From Caprella mutica (taxonomy: Eukaryota; Arthropoda; Malacostraca; Amphipoda; Caprellidae): 64,000 bases of DNA. The stretch lies in contig CANNZV010002369.1 of assembly GCA_947561585.1 (NCBI GenBank), forward strand, positions 37,571 through 101,570, written 5' to 3'. This document shows positions 11,896 to 22,267 of the stretch, one piece after another. The position numbers and the translations under genes are program-made. Numbering within the stretch: position 1 is the stretch's first letter; the number at the start of each line of letters is the position of its first letter. The notes beneath the pieces were generated by a model. That model made no database searches. It had not been told where the DNA came from and worked only from the letters and a program-made list of their open reading frames with translations.

Positions 11896-11934
11896 CAGTT
11901 TGCAAAACATGGGACTGTTAGCGGTAACTTGGCA

Positions 11935-12590
11935 CAACTCCTACGACATTTACGACCGACGATAATGTGCAAATTGTCAAAGATACTTTTTGGAGAGAAT
12001 ATTTGTGCATCTAAAGCTATGGGAGTAATTGTACTGAACATAAGTGCTTCTTCTCACACAGAATTCTACTAGACAAACTTAAACTCAAGCCATGACAGTA
12101 GTTGCAATTCTGCCAGTGATGGCAAAGAGTTATACTGTCAGACGAATAGTGGTTTGTGAGAAAAAGTCCTCTAAATGAAAGATGTTGAACCTGCACGGAA
12201 TGGAAGAGCATCAAAGACAATGACGTGAAGAGTTAATGGCATGGGCTGGTCTGATCGTAGATGAAATTTTAGGTGTGTTTTGGTTTAGAGATCAAAATGA
12301 CAACGCAGTGAATGTTAATGGAGATCATGTGGAAGGATGATGAATGGACACTCTTCCCCTCGTATAACAGACAGGGTTACAAGGAAACTATGGTGTTTCC
12401 AAAGAGACAGGGCAACTCCCAAGTGCAGGAAAACAAACATTGAAATGATACAAGCCAAAAAATCAATTTGCAGTCCAGATATGAATCCTCGTGACTTTTG
12501 GTTTTTGGGGTATCTGCTTAATTGCAAAACATCCTTAGCCAACTTTGTCTTGAATGCAGTGGAGGTCATTTTTAACATGTTATAAAGAAA
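11935..12590 (+). pseudogene. Decayed Tc1/mariner-superfamily transposase
   Basis: Family-typical blocks appear in order but in shifting frames. An N-terminal part reads TTDDNVQIVKDTFWR (about 11960-12003). A catalytic-core block reads AWAGLIVDEILGVFWFRD followed by NDNAVNVNGD (about 12238-12320). Next comes WCFQRDRATPKCRK (about 12389-12431), the counterpart of the WFQQDGA-H-A block, and then SPDMNPRDFWFLGYL (about 12475-12520), the counterpart of SPDLNPLDFFLWGYL. These match IS630/Tc1/mariner transposases as I know them. Stops and frameshifts between blocks (for example two stops after NVNGDHVEG) rule out function. In an intact copy the DDE enzyme would cut and rejoin element ends at TA targets. 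Confidence 0.75.
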
Positions 12591-12824
12591 ATTAACTAAA
12601 TCCTAGATGCTCATTAATCGCATATTATGACCTATAAAACGTGATATATTAAATGAAATTTTGGTCGTCATTAAGTGGACCAATCAGTCATTTAGTATTG
12701 GTCTGCTTCCCTGTAACACTCTGTAGGAAATGGTTCGGGGACAGTCCAAAAATATGATGGGAAGCACTTAATCATCATCTACCATAATTTTCTCGTAAAC
12801 TTCTATGGCCCACCATACCTCGGA
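12591..12824. other. Non-coding flank of the mariner fossil
   Basis: No gene-like frame is seen. It may include remaining terminal sequence of the transposon, but I could not identify a clear terminal repeat. Confidence 0.3.
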
Positions 12825-12877
12825 TCACATGTATAATCCTCACCTCAAACTGAATTGGGTGAGGATTATACATGTGA
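12825..12877. other. Perfect 20-bp-stem hairpin
   Basis: TCACATGTATAATCCTCACC (12825-12844) pairs perfectly with its complement at 12858-12877 across a 13-base loop. It lies 20 bases beyond the stop codon of the minus-strand ORF at 12898-13158, so it would fall in its 3' UTR if that gene is real. A small MITE is the other explanation. Confidence 0.7.
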
Positions 12878-12897
12878 CTCTGTAACTTTTCCCATTG

Positions 12898-13158
12898 CTA
12901 CTTACACAGTTTGGTCACTTTGTAAGATTTGTAAGGGGTCAGAAATTGAAAAGGTCCACCAGAGTTGTCCTGTTCTTCTGTGCCTGGAGTAAAGATGTTG
13001 TTATCGTTGTTGTTGTTTCCAATGTTCCCTCCAATGTTGCCAATGTTCTCTCCAATGTTTAAGTTTCTTCCAGCTCCCATGCTAGAGTATTTAAATCTAA
13101 TTACTTTAGTAGGCATAGAAAATCCAAAAAGAAGAGAAACTACTATTACTATCTTCAT
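12898..13158 (-). CDS. Possible small secreted protein, 86 residues
   Basis: On the minus strand the ATG at 13158 opens an 86-residue frame ending TAG at 12898-12900. It begins MKIVIVVSLLFGFS, which looks like a secretory signal peptide. A low-complexity part follows with NIGENIGNIGGNIGNNNN at about residues 34-51, then an acidic/Pro segment and a basic tail ending VTKLCK. Just upstream of the ATG is a plausible splice acceptor (TTATTTATTGCAG then AGAGATATACCACT), so this may be the last exon of a gene. The frame stays open further upstream, so the start is inferred from the signal-like N-terminus. I recognise no family. A chance frame is possible. Confidence 0.35.
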   Translation of the reverse strand: MKIVIVVSLLFGFSMPTKVIRFKYSSMGAGRNLNIGENIGNIGGNIGNNNNDNNIFTPGTEEQDNSGGPFQFLTPYKSYKVTKLCK

Positions 13159-13928
13159 AGTGGTATATCTCTCTGCAATAAATAAGTCATTGATATTTAT
13201 GTACCTAGGTAGTAACACCAAATACACCACTATCGCTAATTTCTGTTTCGAAAGATATTTGTGCTGCCATCTGGGTTTGATAGCGGGAAATAGAATTAAA
13301 ATGTAGTAAGGACAATCGAGGTATGTTGTGGGCGTGACGTTATAACAGAAATAGTCTAAAATGACATTTAAGACAATTGAGGAACGTAAAATTATATATT
13401 TTTTTAAATTGATTACCATCATAGATACAGTAATGAATCCATTCAAGTTATTCACACTGCTTAACCTTAATTTTCTATTTATGTGTGTTGCCTTGTTGAC
13501 GTCACGGTCACAAATCACTCGATTTGTGACATCAGCTCGCAAAGCTTTACTCTTCAATACCTACCCTACTAGGAATACCAATATTGATAGGTAGCGGCAA
13601 TTGAGTGATTTGTGATCAAGGTAATAGATTTAAAAAGAAATTTAGGGGTTTGGCAGTCCGAATAACTGAATAAATCTGTAACTGTGTTATTATGATGTCT
13701 ATTAATAAACAGTTTATACTGTTTTACGATCTTCAATTGTCTTAAATATGATTTATGACGTCACGCACGCAACATAGTACACACCTCGATTGGCTTTGCT
13801 ATATTTCAATTCTAGTTCCCGATATGAAAGCTAGAGGGTGGCACAAAGACCTTTTGAAACAGAAATTTTCGAGAATGGTGTATCTTACTGTAGTATAATA
13901 TCTTTGGTGACACTTATACATCGAAACT
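13159..13928. other. Stretch without a supported gene
   Basis: If the minus-strand ORF is real, its intron and upstream exons would lie here. Two blocks around 13500-13620 (CACAAATCACTCGATTTGTG and a later TGAGTGATTTGTGATCAAGG) form partial inverted repeats. TGACGTCA words occur at about 13498 and 13757. Confidence 0.35.
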
Positions 13929-14555
13929 CCTGAGTTATGAAGTAGTGGTCACTTCATAACTCAGAGCCACTTCATAACTCAGAGCCACTTCATAACTCAG
14001 AGCCACTTCATAACTCAGAGCCACTTCATAACTCAGAGCCACTTCATAACTCAGAGCCACTTCATAACTCAGAGCCACTTCGTAACTCAGAGCCACTTCG
14101 TAACTCAGAGCCACTTCATAACTCAGAGCCACTTCATAACTCAGAGCCACTTCATAACTCAGAGCCACTTCATAACTCAGAGCCACTTCATAACTCAGAG
14201 CCACTTCGTAACTCAGAGCCACTTCATAACTCAGAGCCACTTCATAACTCAGAGCCACTTCATAACTCAGAGCCACTTCATAACTCAGAGCCACTTCATA
14301 ACTCAGAGCCACTTCATAACTCAGAGCCACTTCATAACTCAGAGCCACTTCATAACTCAGAGCCACTTCATAACTCAGAGCCACTTCGTAACTCAGAGCC
14401 ACTTCATAACTCAGGGACACTGATAGTGTTCTGTGATTAAATTCTTGTAGAAGACTATGATTTTTGAGAGATAAGTAGGATGGAATTCATGTCTTATATC
14501 GTTTAATTTAAACATAGAAAATACTTCATAACTCAGTTGCATTTCATAACTCAGG
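13929..14555. mobile_element. Inverted-repeat element with amplified interior
   Basis: The left end CCTGAGTTATGAAGTAG is matched by the right end ATTTCATAACTCAGG (complement CCTGAGTTATGAAAT). Just inside the right end, ACTTCATAACTCAG occurs again. The region between is mostly an 18-bp array made of the same word, so the array appears to have grown from the terminal repeat. Confidence 0.65.
13952..14412. repeat. 18-bp minisatellite (about 26 copies)
   Basis: Units of AGCCACTTCATAACTCAG repeat with very few changes (ATAACTC to GTAACTC). The left edge is a palindrome: CTGAGTTATGAAGTAGTGG is followed directly by CACTTCATAACTCAG. The 161-codon minus-strand frame (SYEVAL repeats) is a by-product. 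Confidence 0.95.
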
Positions 14556-14900
14556 TCCTTCATTACTTATATAGAAATTGATCGCATTTTTTAAAGATTT
14601 CCTAGAGCCAAGAGTTCAAAGTCCAAAAGAACAGTAGCCAGTGCCCTCCACCACTATCTTCACTACACTGAAGATGACTTCTCATTCTTATTGACCTCAT
14701 CATTATTAATATTTAATAGACAACACTCTCGCCAATTTATTATTAATAATGCTACTTAAATCTATATATTAATGTCTATTAACAATATATGTGCCTATTC
14801 ATGACCCTATCAATTTGGTTATATTATTTATGTATGCCTATAATATACAGTCATTGAGTTAATAAATTTATTCATGGTAAGTTTTATTTCTATGGGTGTA
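14556..14900. other. AT-rich non-coding stretch
   Basis: No repeat, splice pair or gene-like frame is seen. Confidence 0.4.
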
Positions 14901-15135
14901 CGGACAATTCATCGCCGAATGAAAATAAAAGATGGAATTTAATTAAAATTAATAAAAGTGCATTCATTTAAATTTTTTCAACGAAGTAAGTGGTTGTTGG
15001 TACAATGCACTTTTATCTCATTATTTTGATAGTAATAAATAAAATTACTATATATATATATAAATATATAGTTTATTATAATTTTATTTTTATTGAAAAG
15101 GACAACTCGTCATTGAATAGTTCGCTAAGTAAAAT

Positions 15136-15840
15136 TCATCCAAATATGCGGTTTTTCATCCAAATATGTGGTTTTTCATCCAAATTTGTGGTTTTTCATC
15201 CAAATTTGTGGTTTTTCATCCAAATATGTGGTTTTTCATCCAAATATGCGAATTTTCATCCAAATATGTGGTTTTTCATCCAAATATGTGGTTTTTCATC
15301 CAAATTTGTGGTTTTTCATCCAAATTTGTGGTTTTTCATCCAAATATGTGGTTTTTCATCCAAATATGCGAATTTTCATCCAAATATGTGGTTTTTCATC
15401 CAAATTTGTTGTTTTTCATCCAAATATGTGGTTTTTCATCCAAATTTGTGGTTTTTCATCCAAATATGTGGTTTTTCATCCAAATATGCGAATTTTCATC
15501 CAAATATGTGGTTTTTCATCCAAATTTGTTGTTTTTCATCCAAATTTGTTGTTTTTCATCCAAATATGTGGTTTTTCATCCAAATATGTGGTTTTTCATC
15601 CAAATATGCGAATTTTCATCCAAATATGTGGATTTTCATCCAAATATGTGGTTTTTCATCCAAATATGTGGTTTTTCATCCAAATATGCGGATTTTCATC
15701 CAAATATGTGGTTTTTCATCCAAATATGCGGATTTTCATCCAAATATGTGGTTTTTCATCCAAATTTGTGGTTTTTCATCCAAATATGTGGTTTTTCATC
15801 CAAATTTGTGGTTTTTCATCCAAATATGTGGTTTTTCATT
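15136..15840. repeat. 20-bp minisatellite in perfect register (35 units)
   Basis: TTTTTCATCCAAATATGTGG-type units repeat every 20 bp with no insertion or deletion across about 700 bp. Units differ only by substitution (TATGTGG, TTTGTGG, TATGCGAAT types), and the variants recur in blocks. A 20-bp unit without stops leaves all three + frames open; no gene is implied. Confidence 0.95.
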
Positions 15841-16435
15841 GATGCTTCAAAAAGAGATGAAAATGAAGCTGTTACTAAATTTCAATAACTTCCTCAAGGT
15901 GGCAAAATCCAGCAAAATATGAAATACAGGATAATAATAAACAAATCTCAAATGTCATCAGCAATTACGACGCAAACAATAAAATATCTTTTTGAAGTCC
16001 GTTGCTCAGAATATAAAATTTTGAAAAATCTTTGAAAATTTTCATGTCTCAAATCTGAAATGTTGTTGCCTAGAGTTTGCAATTTTTAACATAATTTATT
16101 ACTATTTCTTTTTTTTTAAATTGACATGGCAATAATAAATCAATTGTTTGTACTGCCAACAAAGAGAAACGGTTAACATAGTGTTACAGTTTAGTCTTGT
16201 TACAGTGATTACATACATCAATGTTAACATTTTCTTTGCTATAATATAGCAATATTAGTTAATAGTGTCTTTCTATCCTGTCATTCACCAAAAATGGAAA
16301 TATCTTTTTTCATCTCAGTCATGCTCACCTCAGTAAAAAATAAATTATAATAACAAATATTATTTTATATTTACTAGCTTTATTTGTAATTTTCAATAAG
16401 TTATAATAATAATGTAAATTGTATCTCCTTCATTT
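15841..16435. other. AT-rich non-coding stretch between two arrays
   Basis: No gene-like frame is seen. It is probably the interior of the inverted-repeat element at 14901-16460. Confidence 0.4.
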
Positions 16436-16972
16436 TCAATCGGCGACGAATTGTCCGGGGACGAATTGTCCGGGGACGAATTGTACGGGGACGAATTGTA
16501 CGGGGACGAATTATCCGGGGACGAATTGTACGGGGATGAATTGTCCGGAGACGAATTGTACAGGGACGAATTATCCGGGGACGAATTGTACGGGGACGAA
16601 TTGTACGGGGACGAATTGTACGGGGACGAATTGTACGGGGATGAATTGTCTGGAGACGAATTGTACGAGGACGAATTGTACAGGGACGAATTGTACGGGG
16701 ACGAATTGTACGGGGATGAATTGTCCGGAGACGAATTGTACGGGGACGAATTGTACAGGGACGAATTGTACGGGGACGAATTGTACGGGGACGAATTGTA
16801 CGGGGATGAATTGTCCGGGGACGAATTGTACAGGGACGAATTGTACGGGGACGAATTGTACGGGGACGAATTGTACGGGGATGAATTGTCCGGGGACGAA
16901 TTGTACAGGGACGAATTGTACTGGGACGAATTGTACAGGGACGAATTGTCCGGAGACGAATTGTCCTATCAC
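16436..16972. repeat. 15-bp minisatellite (about 35 copies)
   Basis: Units of GACGAATTGTACGGG, with GTCCGGG and ACAGGG variants, start exactly at the right inverted repeat (GACGAATTGTCCGGG) of the preceding element. The 15-bp period keeps three frames open on both strands. Confidence 0.95.
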
Positions 16973-17520
16973 CATTTCCAAGTACTGCAAATAAATTATT
17001 ATCATTTATTTAAATGTAGAGGAGTTATTAGACAGATATCCCTCCATTGACTCTATCCTGAAGCTGTCTGTGGTGAATGGAAGAGAAGGGGGGTGGCGTC
17101 CCTTGGGCCCCGAACTGTTGTAATCTGGACTATATATTGTCATTTTTCTTTTTACCATGTTTATCATTTTTTAACGCTACTTGTAGTTTTAGAGGATAGC
17201 GCTAGGGTTATGCTCTTCAACTACGGAATAGCTTATCTGCCTCCATGAGCACTATCAGCCGCTGGTTAACCATTCTATATGGTTCACTTCCTTGTGATAG
17301 TTCACTGGTTACTTTCTACTAACGTTACTGCTGATAAGCTATCAGCTCTTCTGACCTCATCATCTTTGCATGGATTCACAGCGAAAGAGAATTATGATAT
17401 AGTCTAATACCTAGTTAATATATAGAATGTATTTTTATATAATATATTGTAAAGTCGGAATATTTTAAAGAATATTGTTATATGAATCTAGTAAAGAATA
17501 TTCAAATGTTCTACCGAACT
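16973..17520. other. Stretch without a supported gene
   Basis: No repeat structure or gene-like frame is seen. A short inverted pair (GATAGCG and related words near 17197) is not convincing. Confidence 0.4.
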
Positions 17521-18776
17521 AGTATAGTCCTTGCGTTCCCGTTCTATCGTACTAGTAGTCACAGCGTTCACGTTCTATCGTACTAGTAGTCACAGCGTTC
17601 CCGTTCTATCGTACTAGTAGTCTCTGCGTTCACGTTCTATCGTACTAGTAGTCCCTGCGTTCACGTTCTATCGTACTAGCAGTCCATGCGTTCACGTTCT
17701 ATCGTACTAGTAGCCACAGCGTTCACGTTCTATCGTATTAGTAGCCACAGCGTTCACGTTCTATCGTACTAGTAGTCACAGCGTTCACGTTCTATCGTAC
17801 TAGTAGTCACAGCGTTCACGTTCTATCGTACTAGTAGCCACAGCGTTCACGTTCTATCGTATTAGTAGCCACAGCGTTCACGTTCTATCGTACTAGTAGT
17901 CACAGCGTTCACGTTCTATCGTACTAGTAGCCACAGGGTTCACGTACTATCGTACTAGTAGCCCCTGTGTTCACGTTCTATCGTACTAGTAGTCACAGCG
18001 TTCACGTTCTATCGTACTAGTAGTCACAGCGTTCACGTTCTATCGTACTACTAGTCACTGCGTTCACGTTCTATCGTACTAGTAGTCACAGCGTTCAAGT
18101 TCTATCGTACTAGTAGTCACAGCGTTCACGTTCTATCGTACTAGTAGTCACTGCGTTCACGTTCTATCGTACTAGTAGCTCCTGTGTTCACGTTGTATCG
18201 TACTAGTAGTCACAGCGTTCACGTTCTATCGTACTAGTAGTCACAGCGTTCACGTTCTATCGTACTAGTAGTCACAGCGTTCACGTTCTATCGTACTAGT
18301 AGTCACTGCATTCACGTTCTATCGTACTAGTAGCCCCTGTGTTCACGTTCTATCGTACTAGTAGTCACAGCGTTCACGTTCTATCGTACTAGTAGTCAAA
18401 GCGTTCACGTTCTATCGTACTACTAGTCACTGCGTTCACGTTCTATCGTACTAGTAGTCAAAGCGTTCACGTTCTATCGTACTACTAGTCACTGCGTTCA
18501 CGTTCTATCGTACTACTAGTCACAGCGTTCACGTTCTATCGTACTAGTAGTCACAGCGTTCACGTTCTATCGTACTAGTAGTCACAGCGTTCACGTTCTA
18601 TCGTATTAGTAGTCACAGCGTTCACGTTCTATCGTACTAGTAGTCACAGCGTTCACGTTCTATCGTACTAGTAGCCACAGCGTTCACGTTCTATCGTACT
18701 AGTAGTCCTTGCGTTTACGTTCTATCGTACTAGTAGTCACAGCGCTCACGTTCTATCGTACTAGTAGTCACAGCGC
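17521..18776. repeat. 31-bp minisatellite (about 41 copies)
   Basis: Units read GCGTTCACGTTCTATCGTAC then TAGTAGTCACA. Variants include GCCACA, CCCTGT and TACTACTAG forms that recur in small blocks. The period is not divisible by three and no long frame is open. Confidence 0.95.
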
Positions 18777-18860
18777 CCTCTCATTTTAGCGATAACTCTT
18801 TGTTCTATTTGGTTTTCCTTTCTCTGTCACTTGAAGTGACCTGATGGATGACCTCTTGCG

Positions 18861-18874
18861 TGACCTTTGACCTC
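18861..18874 (-). promoter_or_regulatory. Nuclear-receptor DR1-like site
   Basis: TGACCTTTGACCTC is, on the minus strand, a perfect AGGTCA-A-AGGTCA direct repeat with 1-bp spacing. That is the consensus for RXR/HNF4-type receptors. A further AGAGGTCA half-site lies near 18894. No gene start is seen nearby, so function is unproven. Confidence 0.35.
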
Positions 18875-18903
18875 AGCAACCAAAGAGGTCAAACACCACT
18901 ACT

Positions 18904-19187
18904 GTAGAGTGTAGAGTATAGACAGGTAAAAGGTATAGAGTATAGACAGGTAAAAGGTGTAGAGTATAGACAGGTAAAAGGTGTAGAGTATAGACAGGTA
19001 AAAGGTGTAGAGTATAGACAGGTAAAAGGTGTAGAGTATAGACAGGTAAAAGGTGTAGAGTATAGACAGGTAAAAGGTGTAGAGTATAGACAGGTAAAAG
19101 GTGTAGAGTATAGACAGGTAAAAGGTGTAGAGTATAGACAGGTAAAAGGTGTAGAGTATAGACAGGTAAAAGGTGTAGAGTATAGAG
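18904..19187. repeat. 24-bp minisatellite (about 12 copies)
   Basis: Nearly identical units of GTGTAGAGTATAGACAGG plus TAAAAG. The homogeneity suggests recent expansion. Confidence 0.95.
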
Positions 19188-19310
19188 TCATATATAGTGA
19201 AAATAACTAAGAGTCTTAAATATAAGTTTTAAACATCATAATTAAGTTTTTCAAACTTCATATCATTTATTCTCTAAAATGTTAAAATATTTTCTAGTTA
19301 CAATCATCAC

Positions 19311-19565
19311 CTTCGCAAATTGCGGAAGGCTACGTTTTAGTTGGCATTAATTCATTTATCATCTTGTTATTCGCATAACTCAAAAAGTATTCAACTAAAT
19401 TGCCTAAAATTTGATGGGACGATTAGTCAATGTACAGAAACCATTTTATTAGATTTTTAGAGCGTACGGGTCAAAGGTCAAGGTCATTTATAACTCAAAG
19501 GAAATTATTAGATGGTTAAGGTCATTTATAAGTGTCGGCGTAGGTAAGCGCTCTACGAGTACTCT
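19311..19565 (+). repeat. Dispersed repeat, CTTCGC family, copy 2
   Basis: It starts CTTCGCAAATTGCGGAAGG and ends GTAAGCGCTCTACGAGTAC, with CGGGTCAAAGGTCAAGG inside. It has the same block order as copies at 391 and 24957. The segment GGGTCAAAGGTCAAGGTCA contains DR1 and TCAAGGTCA receptor half-site arrangements. Confidence 0.8.
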
Positions 19566-19735
19566 TTCTCTAGTTCCTACAGTATATATCCTTACTAACA
19601 TACACTAGCAACTCAATAATTATACCTATAGCTCAGTGCTCTCTTTCTCTAGAGTACACACACAAAGGTTAGATGGAAGCCCCACAATGTGTACCACTCT
19701 ACCTGTTCTTAACTAACGAGAAATGAGGCATCTTC

Positions 19736-19863
19736 AAAGCATATCGTCACTACTTATTTGTTAAGCATATCGTCACTACTTATTTGTTAATCATATTGTC
19801 ACTACTCATTTTTTAAGCATATCGTCACTACTTATTTGTTAAGCATATTGTCACTACTTATTA
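19736..19863. repeat. 26-bp short tandem repeat (about 5 copies)
   Basis: Units of AGCATATCGTCACTACTTAT plus TTGTTA, with an ATTTT variant. It lies immediately upstream of the 21-bp array but shares no unit with it. Confidence 0.85.
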
Positions 19864-19884
19864 CATTGTCAACAGTTAATATTT

Positions 19885-20768
19885 TGCTGTACCATGGCTA
19901 CAGTTTACTGTATCATGGCTACAGTTTGCTGTACCATGGCTACAGTTTACTGTATCATGGCTACAGTTTGCTGTATTATGGCTACAGTTTGCTGTATCAT
20001 GGCTACAGTTTGCTGTATCATGGCTACAGTTTGCTGTACCATGGCTACAGTTTTCTGTATCATGGCTACAGTTTGCGGTATCATGGCTACAGTTTGTTGT
20101 ACCATGGCTACAGTTTTCTGTATCATGGCTACAGTTTGCGGTATCATGGCTACAGTTTGCTGTATCATGGCTACAGTTTTCTGTATCATGGCTACAGTTT
20201 TCTGTATCATGGCTACAGTTTGCTGTACCATGGCTACAGTTTTCTGTATCATGGCTACAGTTTGCGGTATCATGGCTACAGTTTGCTGTACCATGGCTAC
20301 AGTTTTATGTATCATGGCTACAGTTTTCTGTATCATGGCTACAGTTTGCGGTATCATGGCTACAGTTTGCTGTACCATGGCTACAGTTCTCTGTATCATG
20401 GCTACAGTTTGCTGTACCATGGCTACAGTTTGCTGTACCATGGCTACAGTTTGCGGTATCATGGCTACAGTTTGCTGTACCATGGCTACAGTTTTCTGTA
20501 CCATGGCTACATTTTGCTGTACTATGGCTACAGTTTGCTGTATCATGGCTACAGTTTGCTGTACCATGGCTACAGTTTGCTGTACCATGGCTACAGTTTG
20601 CTGTACCATGGCTACAGTTTGCGGTATCATGGCTACAGTTTGCTGTACCATGGCTACAGTTTGCTGTACCATGGCTACAGTTTGCTGTACCATGGCTACA
20701 GTTTGCTGTACCATGGCTACAGTTTGCTGTATCATGGCTACAGTTTGCTGTACCATGGCTACATTTTC
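19885..20768. repeat. 21-bp minisatellite (about 42 copies)
   Basis: Units of ATGGCTACAGTTTGCTGTACC, with TATC, TTCTG and GCGG variants, are in exact 21-bp register. Frames of 269-316 codons stay open on both strands only because the period is seven codons. Confidence 0.95.
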
Positions 20769-20842
20769 TTCTCCCCCCAGTGGTAATTACTTTTCTTTTT
20801 CTCTCTCTTCAAGCAATGCAGTGTAATGACCCCCACCAGGGC

Positions 20843-20856
20843 TGACCTCTGACCCC
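20843..20856 (-). promoter_or_regulatory. Nuclear-receptor DR1-like site
   Basis: TGACCTCTGACCCC is GGGTCA-G-AGGTCA on the minus strand. It sits within an inverted CCACCAGGG/CCCTGGTGG pair. This is the second of three DR1-like sites in the window. Confidence 0.3.
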
Positions 20857-20869
20857 TGGTGGCTCTTCT

Positions 20870-21344
20870 CCATGCCCCAAGGCGCCCCAAAGGGTGTGCC
20901 CGGCGTTACCATCAATTACCCAACACTCTAATATTGGTTATTTCCATTGCTAATATTTTCTAGAAGTCTCTTAGATCATTGGGAGGTTGTGTCTTCTTCA
21001 GCCTTTGTATTTGTTAGTTCCATAACTTCTTTTTAGATTATTCTTACGAATTATTTTTATAATTTACTTTATTTAAATTATTTTATTCATTCAATTTCTT
21101 TACTTATTTTATTCAATTTTTGTATAATATATCAAATAAGATTTCAATGAATGTTTATATTATATCTGTATTTTTTCTATTAAAATTAGTTTTTTATTTC
21201 ACTCATGCTGGTGAAAGAGGAGTAATTTCTAAACTGTCCGATATGAGTTATGACTGCTAAAAGGTTGCTAGAACGGCCTGGCCTGTAGTGATTTAATAAA
21301 CGTATTTCCTAATTATAAAAGCGGTTGTCTCAATAACTGCTCAT
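20870..21344. other. Non-coding stretch
   Basis: A GC-rich part (to about 20920) passes into AT-rich DNA. No gene-like frame is seen. Confidence 0.35.
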
Positions 21345-21600
21345 TATGAGCATGAATAACATCGCTCATTTTCAAGAACAAAGTCATAAAAGCACAAAAA
21401 TGTATTTTCTAGTCATCCATACAGTCATATAAATCTTACTATACTGATTATTTCGGTAAAAGTTTGATAATTGCAGCTCTGAAATGTACCGCTAGAGAGG
21501 CTAAATGTCCTAACGATATACCATTAAATGTACGTACATTACATGTACTAAAATGCCTCTCCTGAAAAGTAGCTTTTTGTGAGTTATGTCAGTGTCGAAA
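21345..21600 (-). repeat. Dispersed repeat, partner of 9592-9850
   Basis: It contains AAATGTACCGCTAGAGAGGC, CCTAACGATATACC and CCTCTCCTGAAAAGTAGCTT, the reverse complement of the blocks at 9592-9850. Confidence 0.8.
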
Positions 21601-21616
21601 ATATAATGTTTTTATT

Positions 21617-21836
21617 CAGTAGAAATTCCCTATAGTGAAATTCAACTAATTCACTATATAGGATTTTGTTCACTGTAGAGGATATGAGAGATTCGTAGAA
21701 AACTGCCCTTTTCATGGCAGACTGTAGAAAATATATTCTTTCTTCTTTAAATAAATTCATTGTACAGGGGAGTCTCAGGACTCCTAAAAACAGGATGGTT
21801 CACTACACATGACTTCACTATAGAGGAGTTGCACTG
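21617..21836. mobile_element. Pogo/Tigger-like MITE (unexpanded copy)
   Basis: The left end CAGTAGAAATTCCCTATAGT continues GAAATTC. The right end is CTATAGAGGAGTTGCACTG, whose complement reads CAGTGCAACTCCTCTATAG. CAGT-GAA-type ends rich in CTATAGTGAA words resemble non-autonomous pogo-class elements. The interior has AACAGGATGGTTCACTA, also present at the edge of the array at 22978. It carries only isolated copies of the 15-bp word that is amplified there. Confidence 0.65.
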
Positions 21837-22267
21837 GTAGAACTCAGGTTTTATGAATTACAATTAATTTACTGTGTTGGCTATGAGCCTCCATGTAATA
21901 ATTATATATATTAACCTTTTAAAATTTTCCTTCTATATTCTTGTTGGCTAATTAGCATTTTAAATTTCGTTATATGTTCTTGTTTGCTAATTAGCATTGT
22001 TAAATTTATTCCTTAGGCATTGATAGGCGAGTTTTTACGTTCTCCTTATTATTACCTAATGCCGTGACCACAATTAATTCAGTCTCTTTAAACTTTTCAT
22101 ACTGTAAACAAGTGCCTTAAATTCGTGCCATTGTGTTGATATTGTGAGAGGAAAATCTATACCATGTAAGTTGGTTAAAAATTTGCAAGATTTAGGATTT
22201 ATTTATAGCTAGTTTATTAAATAGTTAGTTCCTTATTTAGCTTTACTCGTAGGCCTAAAAACAGCAC
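21837..22267. other. AT-rich non-coding stretch
   Basis: A short near-repeat (TTGTTGGCTAATTAGCATTT and TTGTTTGCTAATTAGCATT, about 40 bp apart) is present near 21940-21995. No gene is supported. Confidence 0.4.

Larger units (their letters stand above)
14901..16460. mobile_element. Presumed MITE carrying two minisatellites
   Basis: The left word CGGACAATTCATCGCCGAAT followed by GAAAATAAAA is matched by the complement of the right word, CCGGACAATTCGTCGCCGAT followed by TGAAAATGAA. This gives an inverted repeat of about 28 bp. A further related word (GGACAACTCGTCATTGAAT) lies at about 15100. One array (15136-15840) sits inside and another (16436-16972) starts at the right inverted repeat. Confidence 0.6.
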
